DNA from: Acidobacteriota bacterium
GTDB taxonomy: Bacteria; Acidobacteriota; Blastocatellia; HR10
Reading direction: 5' to 3'
Length of the DNA: 64,000 bases
Assembly: GCA_030550025.1 (NCBI GenBank)
Contig: JAUQQC010000012.1
Span: forward strand, 29,545 to 93,544
Both the position numbers and the translations under genes were made by a program. The stretch's first letter is position 1. The number at the start of each line of letters is the position of its first letter. Below are positions 16,881 through 26,257 of the stretch, in pieces. Below the pieces are notes generated by a model. It saw nothing but the letters and a program-made list of their open reading frames with translations, had not been told where the DNA came from and did not search any database.

Positions 16881-17800
16881 TGGAACGGCACGGCCTTTTG
16901 GTCATTGATAAGCCGGCGGGATTGACCTCGCACGATGTCGTCCAACGGGTGCGACGCGCGTTGCGGATGAGGCGGGTCGGGCATACGGGGACGCTCGATC
17001 CGATCGCGACGGGCGTGCTCGTGCTCTGCGTGGGGAAGGCCGCGCGGCTGCAGCGCTTTCTCATGGCGCGCGACAAGGAGTATCGCGCGCGCGTGCGTCT
17101 GGGGTTCGCCACAGAGACGCACGATGCGACGGGAAAGCCGACGACCCCGGTGAGCGATACCTCCTCCATCACGGAGGCGGAGATCGAGCGCGTGCTCGCC
17201 GAATTTCGGGGAGAGTACGAACAGATCCCGCCCATGTACTCGGCCAAGAAGAAGGGGGGCGTTCGCCTCTACACGCTGGCGCGACGCGGCCAGTCGGTGG
17301 AACGCTCGCCCATTCGCGTGCGAATCGAAGAATTGGAGCTGGTGGAGGAGGATGGGGTTAAGGTTCGTCGCTTCGAGGATGGGACGGCGGAATTCACCGT
17401 GCGCGTGCGCTGCTCGGCCGGAACCTACGTGCGCACGTTGGCGCACGACATCGGACAGCGCTTGGGCTGCGGCGCCCATCTGCACGGGCTGGTGCGAACG
17501 GCTGTGGGCGAGTTCACGCTCGCGCGCGCGCTCTCGCTCGAAGCCTTTGAAGCGCTCGCCCGAGAGGGCCGGGCGACCGAAGCCCTCATCCCGCTCTCGG
17601 AGGCCCTTCCGGAGATGCCCGCGCTCCAGCTCTCGGAGTTGGACGTGCGCCGCGTGCTTCATGGCCATGCCATCCCCGGACGCGGATTCCGGCATCGAAC
17701 GTATGTCCGACTCCTGGACGCGTGGGGTCGCTTGGTGGCTGTGGGCGAGAGCGAGCCCGAGCGCGGCGTGATTCAACCGCGCGTGGTGCTTGAGCCATGA
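16880..17800 (+). CDS. truB: tRNA pseudouridine-55 synthase TruB
   Basis: Makes pseudouridine 55 in the T loop of tRNAs. The 306 residues begin GLLVIDKPAGLTSHDVV. Catalytic Asp40 lies in VGHTGTLDPIATGVL, and PPMYSAKKKGGVRLYTLARRG and RCSAGTYVRTLAHDIG follow; the C-terminal PUA-like region spans residues ~240-306. ATG 16880 shares its A with the previous stop (TGATG); GTG 16877 is the alternative. Confidence 0.95.
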   Translation: MERHGLLVIDKPAGLTSHDVVQRVRRALRMRRVGHTGTLDPIATGVLVLCVGKAARLQRFLMARDKEYRARVRLGFATETHDATGKPTTPVSDTSSITEAEIERVLAEFRGEYEQIPPMYSAKKKGGVRLYTLARRGQSVERSPIRVRIEELELVEEDGVKVRRFEDGTAEFTVRVRCSAGTYVRTLAHDIGQRLGCGAHLHGLVRTAVGEFTLARALSLEAFEALAREGRATEALIPLSEALPEMPALQLSELDVRRVLHGHAIPGRGFRHRTYVRLLDAWGRLVAVGESEPERGVIQPRVVLEP

Positions 17801-17818
17801 AGCGGCTTCATGTATACT
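17790..17818 (+). promoter_or_regulatory. Promoter of the prkA-yeaH-spoVR operon
   Basis: TTGAGC (17790-17795, inside the end of truB), 17 nt, TATACT (17813-17818). The transcript would begin near 17825, giving a ~180-nt leader before prkA. Confidence 0.65.
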
Positions 17819-17824
17819 AAGGGC

Positions 17825-18003
17825 CGATCAGGCTCGCGCGTCGAGCCTGAGCGCACCAAACGGTGATTGACGAAGTCGCAGCGGGATTCTCACGCCGATC
17901 TTTGGGACCGAACCACTCGCTCTTTTGACATCCGGAAAATTTTTTTCTCCGGGAGACGTCCATCCGCTCCCCGCGAGCGGAGATGGGCGAGGAGGAGAGG
18001 CGT
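17825..18003 (+). promoter_or_regulatory. Structured 5' leader of prkA
   Basis: Three potential hairpins lie in a gene-free leader. A perfect 8-bp stem with a 5-nt loop occupies 17829-17849, right at the transcript start. CCGGA/TCCGG encloses a T-run (~17934-17953), and CCAT-CGCTC pairs with GAGCG-ATGG (~17960-17986) just before the ribosome site GGAGGAGAGG. The last could mask initiation. No known riboswitch class is recognised. Confidence 0.4.
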
Positions 18004-19938
18004 ATGGAGGAGAGGAACAAGAAGCTGGACATCGCTGAGCTTCTGGAACGGCATCGCCAGGAGCGAGAGAGGCTCCGGTGGGAGGGCACCTTCCGGGAGT
18101 ACTTCGAGCTGGTGACGCAGAACCCCAAGATCGCGCGCCTGGCACATGCGCGCATCTGCGATATGATCCTGGCCGCCGGGGTGGAGAAGATCAACGAGGG
18201 CCAGCCCAATGAGATCACGCGCTACAAGTTCTTCTCCAAGGAGCTATTCGGCATCGACGAGGCCATCGAGAAGATCGTCGAGTACTTCAAGTCGGCGGCG
18301 CAGCGTTTGGAAGTTCGCAAGCGCATCCTGCTGCTGATGGGGCCGGTGGGCGGCGGCAAGTCCACCATCGTCACCTTGCTCAAGCGCGGGTTAGAGCAGT
18401 ACACCCGCACCGACGAGGGCGCCCTCTATGGGATCAAGGGTTGCCCCATGCACGAAGAACCGCTGCACTTGATCCCGCATGACTTGCGTCCGGAGATCGA
18501 GCGCCACTACGGCATTTACATCGAAGGCGATCTCTGCCCGCGATGCCAGTACAACCTCGAACACGTGTACCACGGCCGACACGAAGACGTCCTGGTCGAG
18601 CGCATCGTCTTCTCCGAGAAGGAGCGCATCGGCATCGGGACGTTCTCCCCGTCGGATCCGAAGAGTCAGGACATCACCGAGTTGACGGGCTCGGTGGACC
18701 TGGCCGCCATCGGCGAAGTCGGCGTGGAATCCGATCCCCGCGCCTACCGCTTCGATGGCGAACTGAACATCGCCAACCGGGGCATCATGGAGTTCATCGA
18801 GATGCTCAAGTGCGACGAGAAGTTCCTCTACAGCCTGCTCACCCTCTCGCAGGAACAGTCCATCAAGACCGGACGCTTCGCCATGATCTATGCCGATGAG
18901 GTCATCATCTCGCACACGAACGAGAACGAATACAACGCCTTCGTCGCGAACAAGAAGAACGAGGCGCTTCAGGACCGCATCATCGTGATCCGAGTGCCAT
19001 ACAACCTGCGCGTGTCCGATGAGGAGAAGATCTACAAGAAGCTCCTCGATCAGAGCGAGGCTCCCAAGCACGTGCACATCGCCCCATATACGCTGCGGGT
19101 GGCCGCCATGTTCGCCGTGCTCACGCGCCTGCAACCCTCCAAACGCCAGAACATTGATCTCATCAAGAAGATGAAGCTCTACGACGGCCAGGACGTGGAC
19201 GATTTCAAGGCGAAGGATGTGAAGGAGCTGCGCGAGGAGGCCGAACGCGAGGGGATGGAGGGCATCTCGCCACGCTACATCATCAATCGGCTCTCCAGCG
19301 CCCTGGTGCGCGATGGGATCACGTGCCTGACCCCCATTGACGCGCTTCGCGCCATCCGCGATGGGTTCGATCAACACACGGGCATCTCCGCCGAGGACCG
19401 CGAACGCTACCTGAACCTCATCGCCATGGTTCGAAAAGAATACGACGAGATCGCCAAGAACGAAGTCCAGCGCGCCTTCGTCTACTCGTTCGAGGAGATG
19501 GCCCGTACCCTCTGCGACCGCTATCTCGATAACGTCGAGGCCTACTGCAATAAGGAGAAGCTCAAGGATCCGATCACCGAGGAGGAGGTCGAACCCGATG
19601 AGAAACTGATGCGCTCGATCGAGGAACAGATCGGCATCTCCGAGAACGCGAAGAATGCCTTCCGGCAAGAGATCCTCATCCGCATCTCCAGCTACGCGCG
19701 CAAGGGGCGGACGTTCGATTACAAATCGCACGAGCGCCTGCGCGAAGCCATCGAGAGGAAGATCTTCGCCGATCTGAAGGACGTCGTGCGCATCACGACG
19801 ACAAGCAAGACGGCCGATCCGGATCAGCTCCGGCGCCTCAACGAGGTGATCGATCGGTTGATCCGGGAGCACGGCTACTGCTCCGTGTGCGCCAATGAGT
19901 TGCTCAACTACGTCGGCTCCTTGCTCTCGCGCGCTTGA
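18004..19938 (+). CDS. prkA: PrkA serine protein kinase
   Basis: A ~644-residue PrkA: an N-terminal AAA+-like domain with Walker A GPVGGGKSTIV and a C-terminal kinase-related PrkA domain (from about residue 400). PrkA, YeaH and SpoVR form a conserved stress and starvation module in enterobacteria and many other phyla. ATG 18004 is preferred for its strong GGAGGAG site; ATG 17983 lies inside a predicted hairpin. It is cytoplasmic, probably acting with the next two genes. Confidence 0.92.
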   Translation: MEERNKKLDIAELLERHRQERERLRWEGTFREYFELVTQNPKIARLAHARICDMILAAGVEKINEGQPNEITRYKFFSKELFGIDEAIEKIVEYFKSAAQRLEVRKRILLLMGPVGGGKSTIVTLLKRGLEQYTRTDEGALYGIKGCPMHEEPLHLIPHDLRPEIERHYGIYIEGDLCPRCQYNLEHVYHGRHEDVLVERIVFSEKERIGIGTFSPSDPKSQDITELTGSVDLAAIGEVGVESDPRAYRFDGELNIANRGIMEFIEMLKCDEKFLYSLLTLSQEQSIKTGRFAMIYADEVIISHTNENEYNAFVANKKNEALQDRIIVIRVPYNLRVSDEEKIYKKLLDQSEAPKHVHIAPYTLRVAAMFAVLTRLQPSKRQNIDLIKKMKLYDGQDVDDFKAKDVKELREEAEREGMEGISPRYIINRLSSALVRDGITCLTPIDALRAIRDGFDQHTGISAEDRERYLNLIAMVRKEYDEIAKNEVQRAFVYSFEEMARTLCDRYLDNVEAYCNKEKLKDPITEEEVEPDEKLMRSIEEQIGISENAKNAFRQEILIRISSYARKGRTFDYKSHERLREAIERKIFADLKDVVRITTTSKTADPDQLRRLNEVIDRLIREHGYCSVCANELLNYVGSLLSRA

Positions 19939-19995
19939 AGGGTGCGGGGCGACCGAGGCGCGGTCTCGGACGTTCTGACCGCAGGAGGAAGTCGT

Positions 19996-21152
<1,157 letters not shown>

Positions 21153-21156
<4 letters not shown>

Positions 21157-22571
21157 GCGACGCGGAGATCAAGGCCTTAGAGAAGGCGATCGAGGAGATT
21201 TGGGACAAAGCCTGCGAACTGGGGCTTGATCCCTTCCCCATCCATTTCGAGATCGTCCCGGCAACGGTGATCTACGAGATCGGATCTTATGCGCTGCCGG
21301 GACGCTACTCGCACTGGAGCTTCGGCAAGGCCTATCACAAGATGAAGCTCATGTACGACCTGGGGCTATCGAAGCTCTATGAGGTCGTGATCAACGCGAA
21401 TCCGGCCTATGCCTTCCTGTTGGAAGGGAACTCCCTCATCCAGAACAAGATGATCATCGCCCACGTGATCGCTCACGTCGACTTCTTCAAGAACAACATC
21501 TACTTCTCCAAGACCAACCGCCGGATGGTGGACGAGGCTGTGACGCACGCAGAGCGGATCCGCGAGTACGAGTTCAAATACGGGCGGAAGACGGTCGAAG
21601 AATTCCTCGATGCCGTCCTCTCGATCCAAGAGCACATCAATCCCGATCTCTTCATCCGAGAGGAGCGCGCCGAGGCGGTGGAGAGGCCAAAGCCATCGCC
21701 TTCCAAATCGGGGAAGTACGATGATCTGTTCGCTCTCGACGAACCGAAGCGGGAGACGTCCACGAAGACAGACGTGGAAGAGGCGCCGCGTCGCTTCCCT
21801 CCGAAACCGGAGAAGGATCTGGTGCGCTTCATCATGACTCATTCCCCGGTCCTGGAGCCTTGGCAGCGGGACATCATGGCGATGATCCACGAGGAGATGG
21901 AGTATTTCGTCCCGCAACTGCAGACCAAGATCATGAACGAGGGATGGGCCAGTTATTGGCACACGCGCATCCTGCGCGAGCTGGACCTGACCGATGAGGA
22001 ATTCGTCGAATTCGCCACGCTGCACGCCAACGTCGTCTCCCCCCGCAAGGGGAGTCTCAACCCCTACTACGTCGGGTTCAAGATCTTCGAAGACATCGAA
22101 CGCCGCTGGGATAATCCGACGCCGGAGGAGATCGAGAAGTTCGGCCGTCAGCCCGGGAAAGGCCGCGAGAAGATCTTCGAGGTCCGGCAACTGGAGAACG
22201 ACATCTCCTTCATTCGGAATTACCTCACCCAACAGCTCGTCGAGGATCTGGACCTCTACATCTTCGAGTTGCGAGATGAAGAGGAATGGGTGATCACCGA
22301 CAAGACCTGGGAGCGCATCCGCGATCAGATGGTCGCCGACATGACGAATTTCGGATTTCCCGTCATCGAGGTGCTCGATGGGGATTACAATGGGAATCGG
22401 GAACTCTATCTGCGCCACCGATACGAGGGCATCGAGCTCGACATCGAGTATGCGAAGAAGACGCTGGAATACGTCTACAAGCTCTGGGGGCGCGACGTCC
22501 ATTTGGAGACCGTCGTGGATGGCGAGACGCTCGTCCTCCATTACGATGGGGAAGAACATTGGGAGGACTGA
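21153..22571 (+). CDS. spoVR: SpoVR family protein
   Basis: A 472-residue SpoVR-like protein (YcgB type). Typical segments are [16 protein letters not shown] near residue 50, [23 protein letters not shown], and [15 protein letters not shown]. SpoVR affects cortex formation in Bacillus, but this group is widespread in non-sporulators, and here the prkA-yeaH context indicates a stress role. A charged linker at residues ~170-215 is variable. The gene ends 106 nt before the convergent tusA-like gene; that spacer has only a small CGGTTG-CGA-CAACCG hairpin (22651-22665). Confidence 0.92.
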
Positions 22572-22677
22572 ACCGCCTCACCACGAGACGAATTCCCCCT
22601 TGGCGCTCCCGGCTAGGAGAAGAACGACGATTCTCGCGCGCGTTCCTCGGCGGTTGCGACAACCGATGTCGTCCACG

Positions 22678-22938
22678 TCAGCATCCCTTCTCGATGTAAA
22701 GGCGTACTAAGCCCTGCTCGTCCACCTCGCGCAGAAGGCGATGGGAGAACTTCTTCACCCACGCCTGGATCTCGCGCTGTTGAAACCGGTTGGCCAGAAC
22801 TTCGAGGACCTCCCCCGGCTGCAGGTCTTGCAACGCCAGTTTGATCACGCCCAAGCTCCGACAGTCGATCGGATTGAAGAGGCCCCGGACGTCCAGGGTC
22901 TTCTCCGCACGGAACATATCCGAAGGCGTCTCGGTCAT
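22678..22938 (-). CDS. TusA/SirA-like protein lacking the canonical CPxP cysteine
   Basis: An 86-residue TusA-fold protein (LDVRGL...KLALQDLQPGEVLEV...). TusA proteins carry persulfide on the Cys of D-x-R-G-x-x-C-P-x-P. Here the motif reads DVRGLFNPIDC: Asn (codon at 22873-22875) replaces Cys, and a Cys comes four residues later. So it may be a partner or regulator rather than a normal sulfur carrier, or may use the shifted Cys. ATG 22938 shares its A with the upstream stop. Last gene of the five-gene operon. Confidence 0.65.
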   Translation of the reverse strand: MTETPSDMFRAEKTLDVRGLFNPIDCRSLGVIKLALQDLQPGEVLEVLANRFQQREIQAWVKKFSHRLLREVDEQGLVRLYIEKGC

Positions 22939-23327
22939 CACCACACCATCACGGCGTCATGGTTTTCGATCAGGCCGACCGTCTCCTCGCGCGAGATGAG
23001 CCGCACGCCCGGAACGAGATCGGTTGGCGCGATCCCCCGCGCTTCAGCATCCTCCCGCACCACGTAGACCTGCCCCCCATTCTCGATCATGAACTTCACG
23101 ACGCGAGCGGGGTTGGTGTCGAACTCCTGCACATCCACGCCGAGGACCTTCGCGCCCTTCATGTCCTGACGCTCCACGGCATAGGTGACGGCCGAATCTC
23201 GCAGCAAGACATTCACCTCAACCGGCGTCTCCACGACGCCGAAGGCTGTCGCGAACAGATGCGGATCCACCGGCTCCATGCAGAGGTAAATCGGTTTCTC
23301 GAAGATCACGAGCGTCTTCTCGGCCAT
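22938..23327 (-). CDS. DsrE-like small protein (third in operon)
   Basis: A 129-residue DsrE/DsrF-fold candidate: beta-alpha pattern starting TLVIFEKPIYLCMEP and ending VGLIENHDAVMVW. At the position where DsrE/TusD relatives carry the relay Cys before a RG motif, it has YVVREDAEARGI, without Cys; its single Cys is near residue 16. AGGAGGGGCC precedes ATG 23327, which corrects the longer frame. It probably forms a complex with the neighbours. Confidence 0.6.
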   Translation of the reverse strand: MAEKTLVIFEKPIYLCMEPVDPHLFATAFGVVETPVEVNVLLRDSAVTYAVERQDMKGAKVLGVDVQEFDTNPARVVKFMIENGGQVYVVREDAEARGIAPTDLVPGVRLISREETVGLIENHDAVMVW

Positions 23328-23341
23328 GGCCCCTCCTCGCC

Positions 23342-23767
23342 TCATCGGTACGACGGAATCGTGATGACGCGATCGGCCGCTCGGACGAACTTCCAGAGAT
23401 CGCCCAGCGTCCCGATGGTCACCGAATTCATCTGATGCTTCTCGACGCCGCGCTCCTGCACGCAGAGGACGCACGAGACCCAGTCGAGCTTGGCCCCGTG
23501 CAAGCCCGCGCGCAGCAGCATGTCAATGTATTTGCTCACGTGCGAGTGTTTTTCTCCCAAGATCCCTTGCAAGGCGCCGGGTTCGCTATGATCAATTTGG
23601 TCCTTGTTCGTCAGGGTGACGGCTTCCTCGAACGCCCATACGTTGACGTTGACCCCCCGCTCGAGCAGTTTCTCCGCCAAGCGGAGGACGGTCGTCGGCG
23701 CTTCGCGCTCGTAGGAGCCGGTCGCTAAGACGATGGCGACGCTCTTGGCGCCATTCTGTCGAGCCAT
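23342..23767 (-). CDS. DsrE family protein with a CxxC pair
   Basis: A 141-residue DsrE-fold protein: SVAIVLATGSYEREAPTTV at the start, then WVSCVLCVQERGVEK, where the Cys pair sits just before RG as in active TusD/DsrE proteins. It is the only DsrE-like protein of this operon with the relay Cys. AGGAGG precedes ATG 23767 by 8 nt, and the GTG upstream lies inside that site. Likely role: persulfide transfer with the neighbouring subunits (inference). Confidence 0.7.
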   Translation of the reverse strand: MARQNGAKSVAIVLATGSYEREAPTTVLRLAEKLLERGVNVNVWAFEEAVTLTNKDQIDHSEPGALQGILGEKHSHVSKYIDMLLRAGLHGAKLDWVSCVLCVQERGVEKHQMNSVTIGTLGDLWKFVRAADRVITIPSYR

Positions 23768-23814
23768 AACGCTCACCTCCTGATCCGAAGATGTCCCCGA
23801 TCACTCGGGGTGCG

Positions 23815-24141
23815 TCAATACCAGATGACCTTATCGCAGCCGTCCACGATGAGATCGGCCAGCTCATCCATGTTCGAGAGGCGCACGCCCTCGGCCACCT
23901 GCTCGATGCCGCGCGCTTTGGCCGAGACGTCTTCGGCGAGCACGGTCACGCCGGCTCGGCTCAAGTCGCTCAGACGAGCAGCCAGTTGCGCCCCCTTGCG
24001 AGCAGCGAGGACGCCGTTCTCGATCAGATAGAGCGTGACCTCATGCCCGCGATTCTTCAACGCTCCCGCCAGCTCCAGTACATAGGGGCTGCTCGCGTAC
24101 TCGTAGAGATCGCGGCTGGTGACGATCACATATCGGCTCAT
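23815..24141 (-). CDS. DsrE-like small protein (second in operon)
   Basis: A 108-residue DsrE/DsrH-like protein: MSRYVIVTSRDLYEYAS, GHEVTLYLIENGVLAARKG, and VLAEDVSAKARGIEQ, where the usual relay Cys before RG is absent; one Cys lies near the end (VDGCDKVIWY). GGAGGGAGGCG precedes ATG 24141. The similarity of its ending to that of the 129-residue protein suggests an old duplication. Confidence 0.6.
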   Translation of the reverse strand: MSRYVIVTSRDLYEYASSPYVLELAGALKNRGHEVTLYLIENGVLAARKGAQLAARLSDLSRAGVTVLAEDVSAKARGIEQVAEGVRLSNMDELADLIVDGCDKVIWY

Positions 24142-24248
24142 CGCCTCCCTCCTTCCGACGGAATTTCCACGAAACGTCATGCCCAAACTCCACCTATGCC
24201 GCCCATGAGGCGGGCTCTTCGGAAACGCTCATGGCACGATGTTCGCGA

Positions 24249-25055
24249 CTACTTCGCGAACCAGATGTAATCGCCGTGAGACGTTCCCATGAAGAAGAGC
24301 ATCGGGAGCGAGAGCCACGCGTTCAAGCGCGAGGCCAGGAAGGCGCGCCGCGCGAGTTTGGTCGATTCCGGAGGCATCGGCGTGCCCTGTTCCGCACTCT
24401 CCTTCGTCCAAGCGATAATGCGCTTCTGCGCGCGCCAGATGATCCCCCACACGTTCAAGAGCATGATGATCCCGTACCCCCCGCCCAGAGCGATGGAGAG
24501 CGATTTGTTCCCGAGCGTCTCGCCCGTCGGCCCCGCCCCGCTGAGCATCCGAATGATCACCCACGACATGACCAAGATCAGCGCGATGACGATGAGGGCC
24601 AGCACCGATCCCTTGTTGAGCGCGCCCGAGACCGGCTGTAGCAGCGCGTAGATGATCCCCCACGTCGCCACCACGATGGCCAGCCATTTGAAGAGCGTGC
24701 TCCAGGTGCCGATCCCCGCATTCTGGGCCTCCGTGTGGAGGATGTACATGGCATAGTAGGTCAGTCCGACCAGAACCGTCACGACCGCTCCCCACCGGAA
24801 GAACCAGAGGGCTCGCGGCATGAGGATCGGGACGACCTTCCCGCGCGTTTGAGCGTCCAGTCGTTGCATGAACGGGACGTTCACGAGATTGAAGAAATAG
24901 AGAAGCCCGATCCAGGTGATCCCCGCGACGAAATGCGCCCACCGCAGGAGGATCTTGAAGGTAGACGTCGCATCGGGAGCATGAAAGGTGCTCCCCTCCG
25001 ATCCCGCGAGCCATGCCAACAGAACCGCACCGCCCACAAGCCCTGCTGTCATCAT
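24249..25055 (-). CDS. Membrane protein of the urate-oxidase N-terminal (PuuD membrane domain) family
   Basis: A 268-residue protein with about eight membrane segments. RWAHFVAGITWIGLLYFFN near residues 38-56 is the hallmark of the PF06181 membrane domain found in PuuD, where it is fused to a cytochrome c. Here no haem-binding CxxCH is present, and the context (DsrE/TusA-like genes, no purine genes) argues against a urate role. First gene of the operon, with GGAGGAG before ATG 25055. Electron or sulfur-compound transfer at the membrane is a guess. Confidence 0.65.
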   Translation of the reverse strand: MMTAGLVGGAVLLAWLAGSEGSTFHAPDATSTFKILLRWAHFVAGITWIGLLYFFNLVNVPFMQRLDAQTRGKVVPILMPRALWFFRWGAVVTVLVGLTYYAMYILHTEAQNAGIGTWSTLFKWLAIVVATWGIIYALLQPVSGALNKGSVLALIVIALILVMSWVIIRMLSGAGPTGETLGNKSLSIALGGGYGIIMLLNVWGIIWRAQKRIIAWTKESAEQGTPMPPESTKLARRAFLASRLNAWLSLPMLFFMGTSHGDYIWFAK

Positions 25056-25186
25056 AGCTCCTCCTCTCTATCCGGATCGGCCTCCCATCCTCCTCAGCCC
25101 GGGCCAACGCTCACTCTCCCGCATGCTCCGATCCGGCGAAGGCCTTGTCGGGACCTTCGCCGACTGAACCAGCCTCACGCCAGGAG

Positions 25187-25215
25187 ATGATAGAGGCCAT
25201 CGGAGAGTTTGTCAA
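25187..25215 (-). promoter_or_regulatory. Strong promoter of the membrane protein-DsrE-TusA operon
   Basis: On the minus strand, TTGACA (25215-25210), 17 nt, TATCAT (25192-25187). Its -35 overlaps the stop codon of the upstream HTH gene. The start near 25180 gives a ~125-nt leader. Confidence 0.75.
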
Positions 25216-25478
25216 CGAAAATGTTTCTTAATGTCGAACTCCGCGAACACGTCCGCGAACGAGAGCTGCTCGGCCAGCGGCTCTCCTCCCTCGACCGAGT
25301 GCGAGCGTCCGCAGCCGAGAGCCGCTTTGACATCGCGCAGATTGAACCGAATTAAGCGCTTGGTGAGCACGATGGCCGGAATCCGCCCGCGACGACGCAG
25401 GCGATGGATCGTCGCTTCGCTGACTTGCAACAGCTCGGCCAACTGTTTGGCCGTGAGAAACTCCGTCCGTCGCTCCAT
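25212..25478 (-). CDS. Helix-turn-helix (excisionase/MerR-like) DNA-binding protein
   Basis: An 88-residue protein. Residues 5-55 form a HTH_17-type winged helix (FLTAKQLAELLQVSEATIHR, RRRGRIPAI, RFNLRDVKAAL) used by excisionases and small regulators. The C-terminal 30 residues are unrelated to DNA binding. It begins 4 nt after the CarboxypepD_reg gene and ends in the -35 of the next operon, so it could regulate either; no integrase is nearby. Confidence 0.7.
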   Translation of the reverse strand: MERRTEFLTAKQLAELLQVSEATIHRLRRRGRIPAIVLTKRLIRFNLRDVKAALGCGRSHSVEGGEPLAEQLSFADVFAEFDIKKHFR

Positions 25479-25482
25479 CGCC

Positions 25483-26124
25483 TCACCCCCCTTTGGCGCG
25501 CGCTTTCAGTCGTAGGGCGACGCGACGGCGCTCCAATCCCCCCACCTCGACGATTTGCACATCCGGCTCGTATCCACTCGCGGTGGCGGTGAGCCGATAC
25601 CGTCCTCGCTCGCCTGGGACGCGAAAGGCGAATTCTCCGCTGGAGTTGGAGATTTGCTCGAGCTTGAGCGGCGGCACCTTCTCTTCGCCGAGCGGGAGAC
25701 GCTCGAGCACCACGCGAGCGCCCGGCAGAAGGAAGCCGTTCGGATCGAACGTCGCGCCGCTGATCACGGCGTAGGCCTCCGCACGACGGAGCCGAATGGG
25801 CGACTTGAGCGTCGTCTCTCGCCCGGCCTTGACTTCAACCGAGCGCACGATCGCCGGTTCATGGTCGGCAGAAGAGACCAGCAGCGCATACCGACCCGGC
25901 GCGAGATCCGACAGAACGAATCGCCCGTCTTCGGCCGTCAGAGCTTCGGCGCGCGTGCGATTCGTCCGCACCTCGATCGCGCGGACCTTCGCGCGAGCCA
26001 CCGGTTGCCCGCGCTCATCCCTCGCCTCCCCACTGATACTCCCAGACGGGGACGCCTGCGGGATTGCCCCTTCAACCGAGAGCACAAAACCCAGCAGAAA
26101 GAGGATCACTCCTGGTCGTCTCAT
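25483..26124 (-). CDS. Secreted carboxypeptidase regulatory-like domain protein
   Basis: A 213-residue exported protein: signal peptide residues 1-20, then two CarboxypepD_reg/Ig-like beta-sandwich units (GSISGEARDERGQPVARAKV, DGRFVLSDLAPGRYALLV and a second unit from about residue 115). Such modules are abundant in acidobacterial surface proteins. GGAGGGG precedes ATG 26124, correcting a longer frame. Divergent from the VWFA protein gene. Confidence 0.7.
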   Translation of the reverse strand: MRRPGVILFLLGFVLSVEGAIPQASPSGSISGEARDERGQPVARAKVRAIEVRTNRTRAEALTAEDGRFVLSDLAPGRYALLVSSADHEPAIVRSVEVKAGRETTLKSPIRLRRAEAYAVISGATFDPNGFLLPGARVVLERLPLGEEKVPPLKLEQISNSSGEFAFRVPGERGRYRLTATASGYEPDVQIVEVGGLERRRVALRLKARAKGG

Positions 26125-26147
26125 GGCCCCTCCGTGCGCGCCGAAAA

Positions 26148-26175
26148 AGCATAGCACACCACGCTTGGCGTGCAA
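26148..26175 (-). promoter_or_regulatory. Promoter of the CarboxypepD_reg-HTH pair
   Basis: On the minus strand, TTGCAC (26175-26170), 16 nt, TATGCT (26153-26148), with start near 26141. An inverted repeat abuts the -35. Confidence 0.6.
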
Positions 26176-26196
26176 AACGCTCTTGCAAAGAGCGTT
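26176..26196. repeat. Perfect 9-bp inverted repeat in a divergent spacer
   Basis: AACGCTCTT-GCA-AAGAGCGTT lies between the two divergent genes and directly next to the -35 of the minus-strand promoter. It may be an operator, possibly of the adjacent HTH protein, or a hairpin in a longer transcript. Confidence 0.5.
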
Positions 26197-26257
26197 CCGG
26201 CCGACCAGGAGTGAGGCCTTAGAGAAAGTCGCGGGGCTTTGCTAAGATATCCCTTCG

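Noticed and set aside
24249..25055. Urate oxidase function
   Set aside because: Only the membrane domain family matches; no haem motif or purine genes are present, so the enzymatic name was not used.
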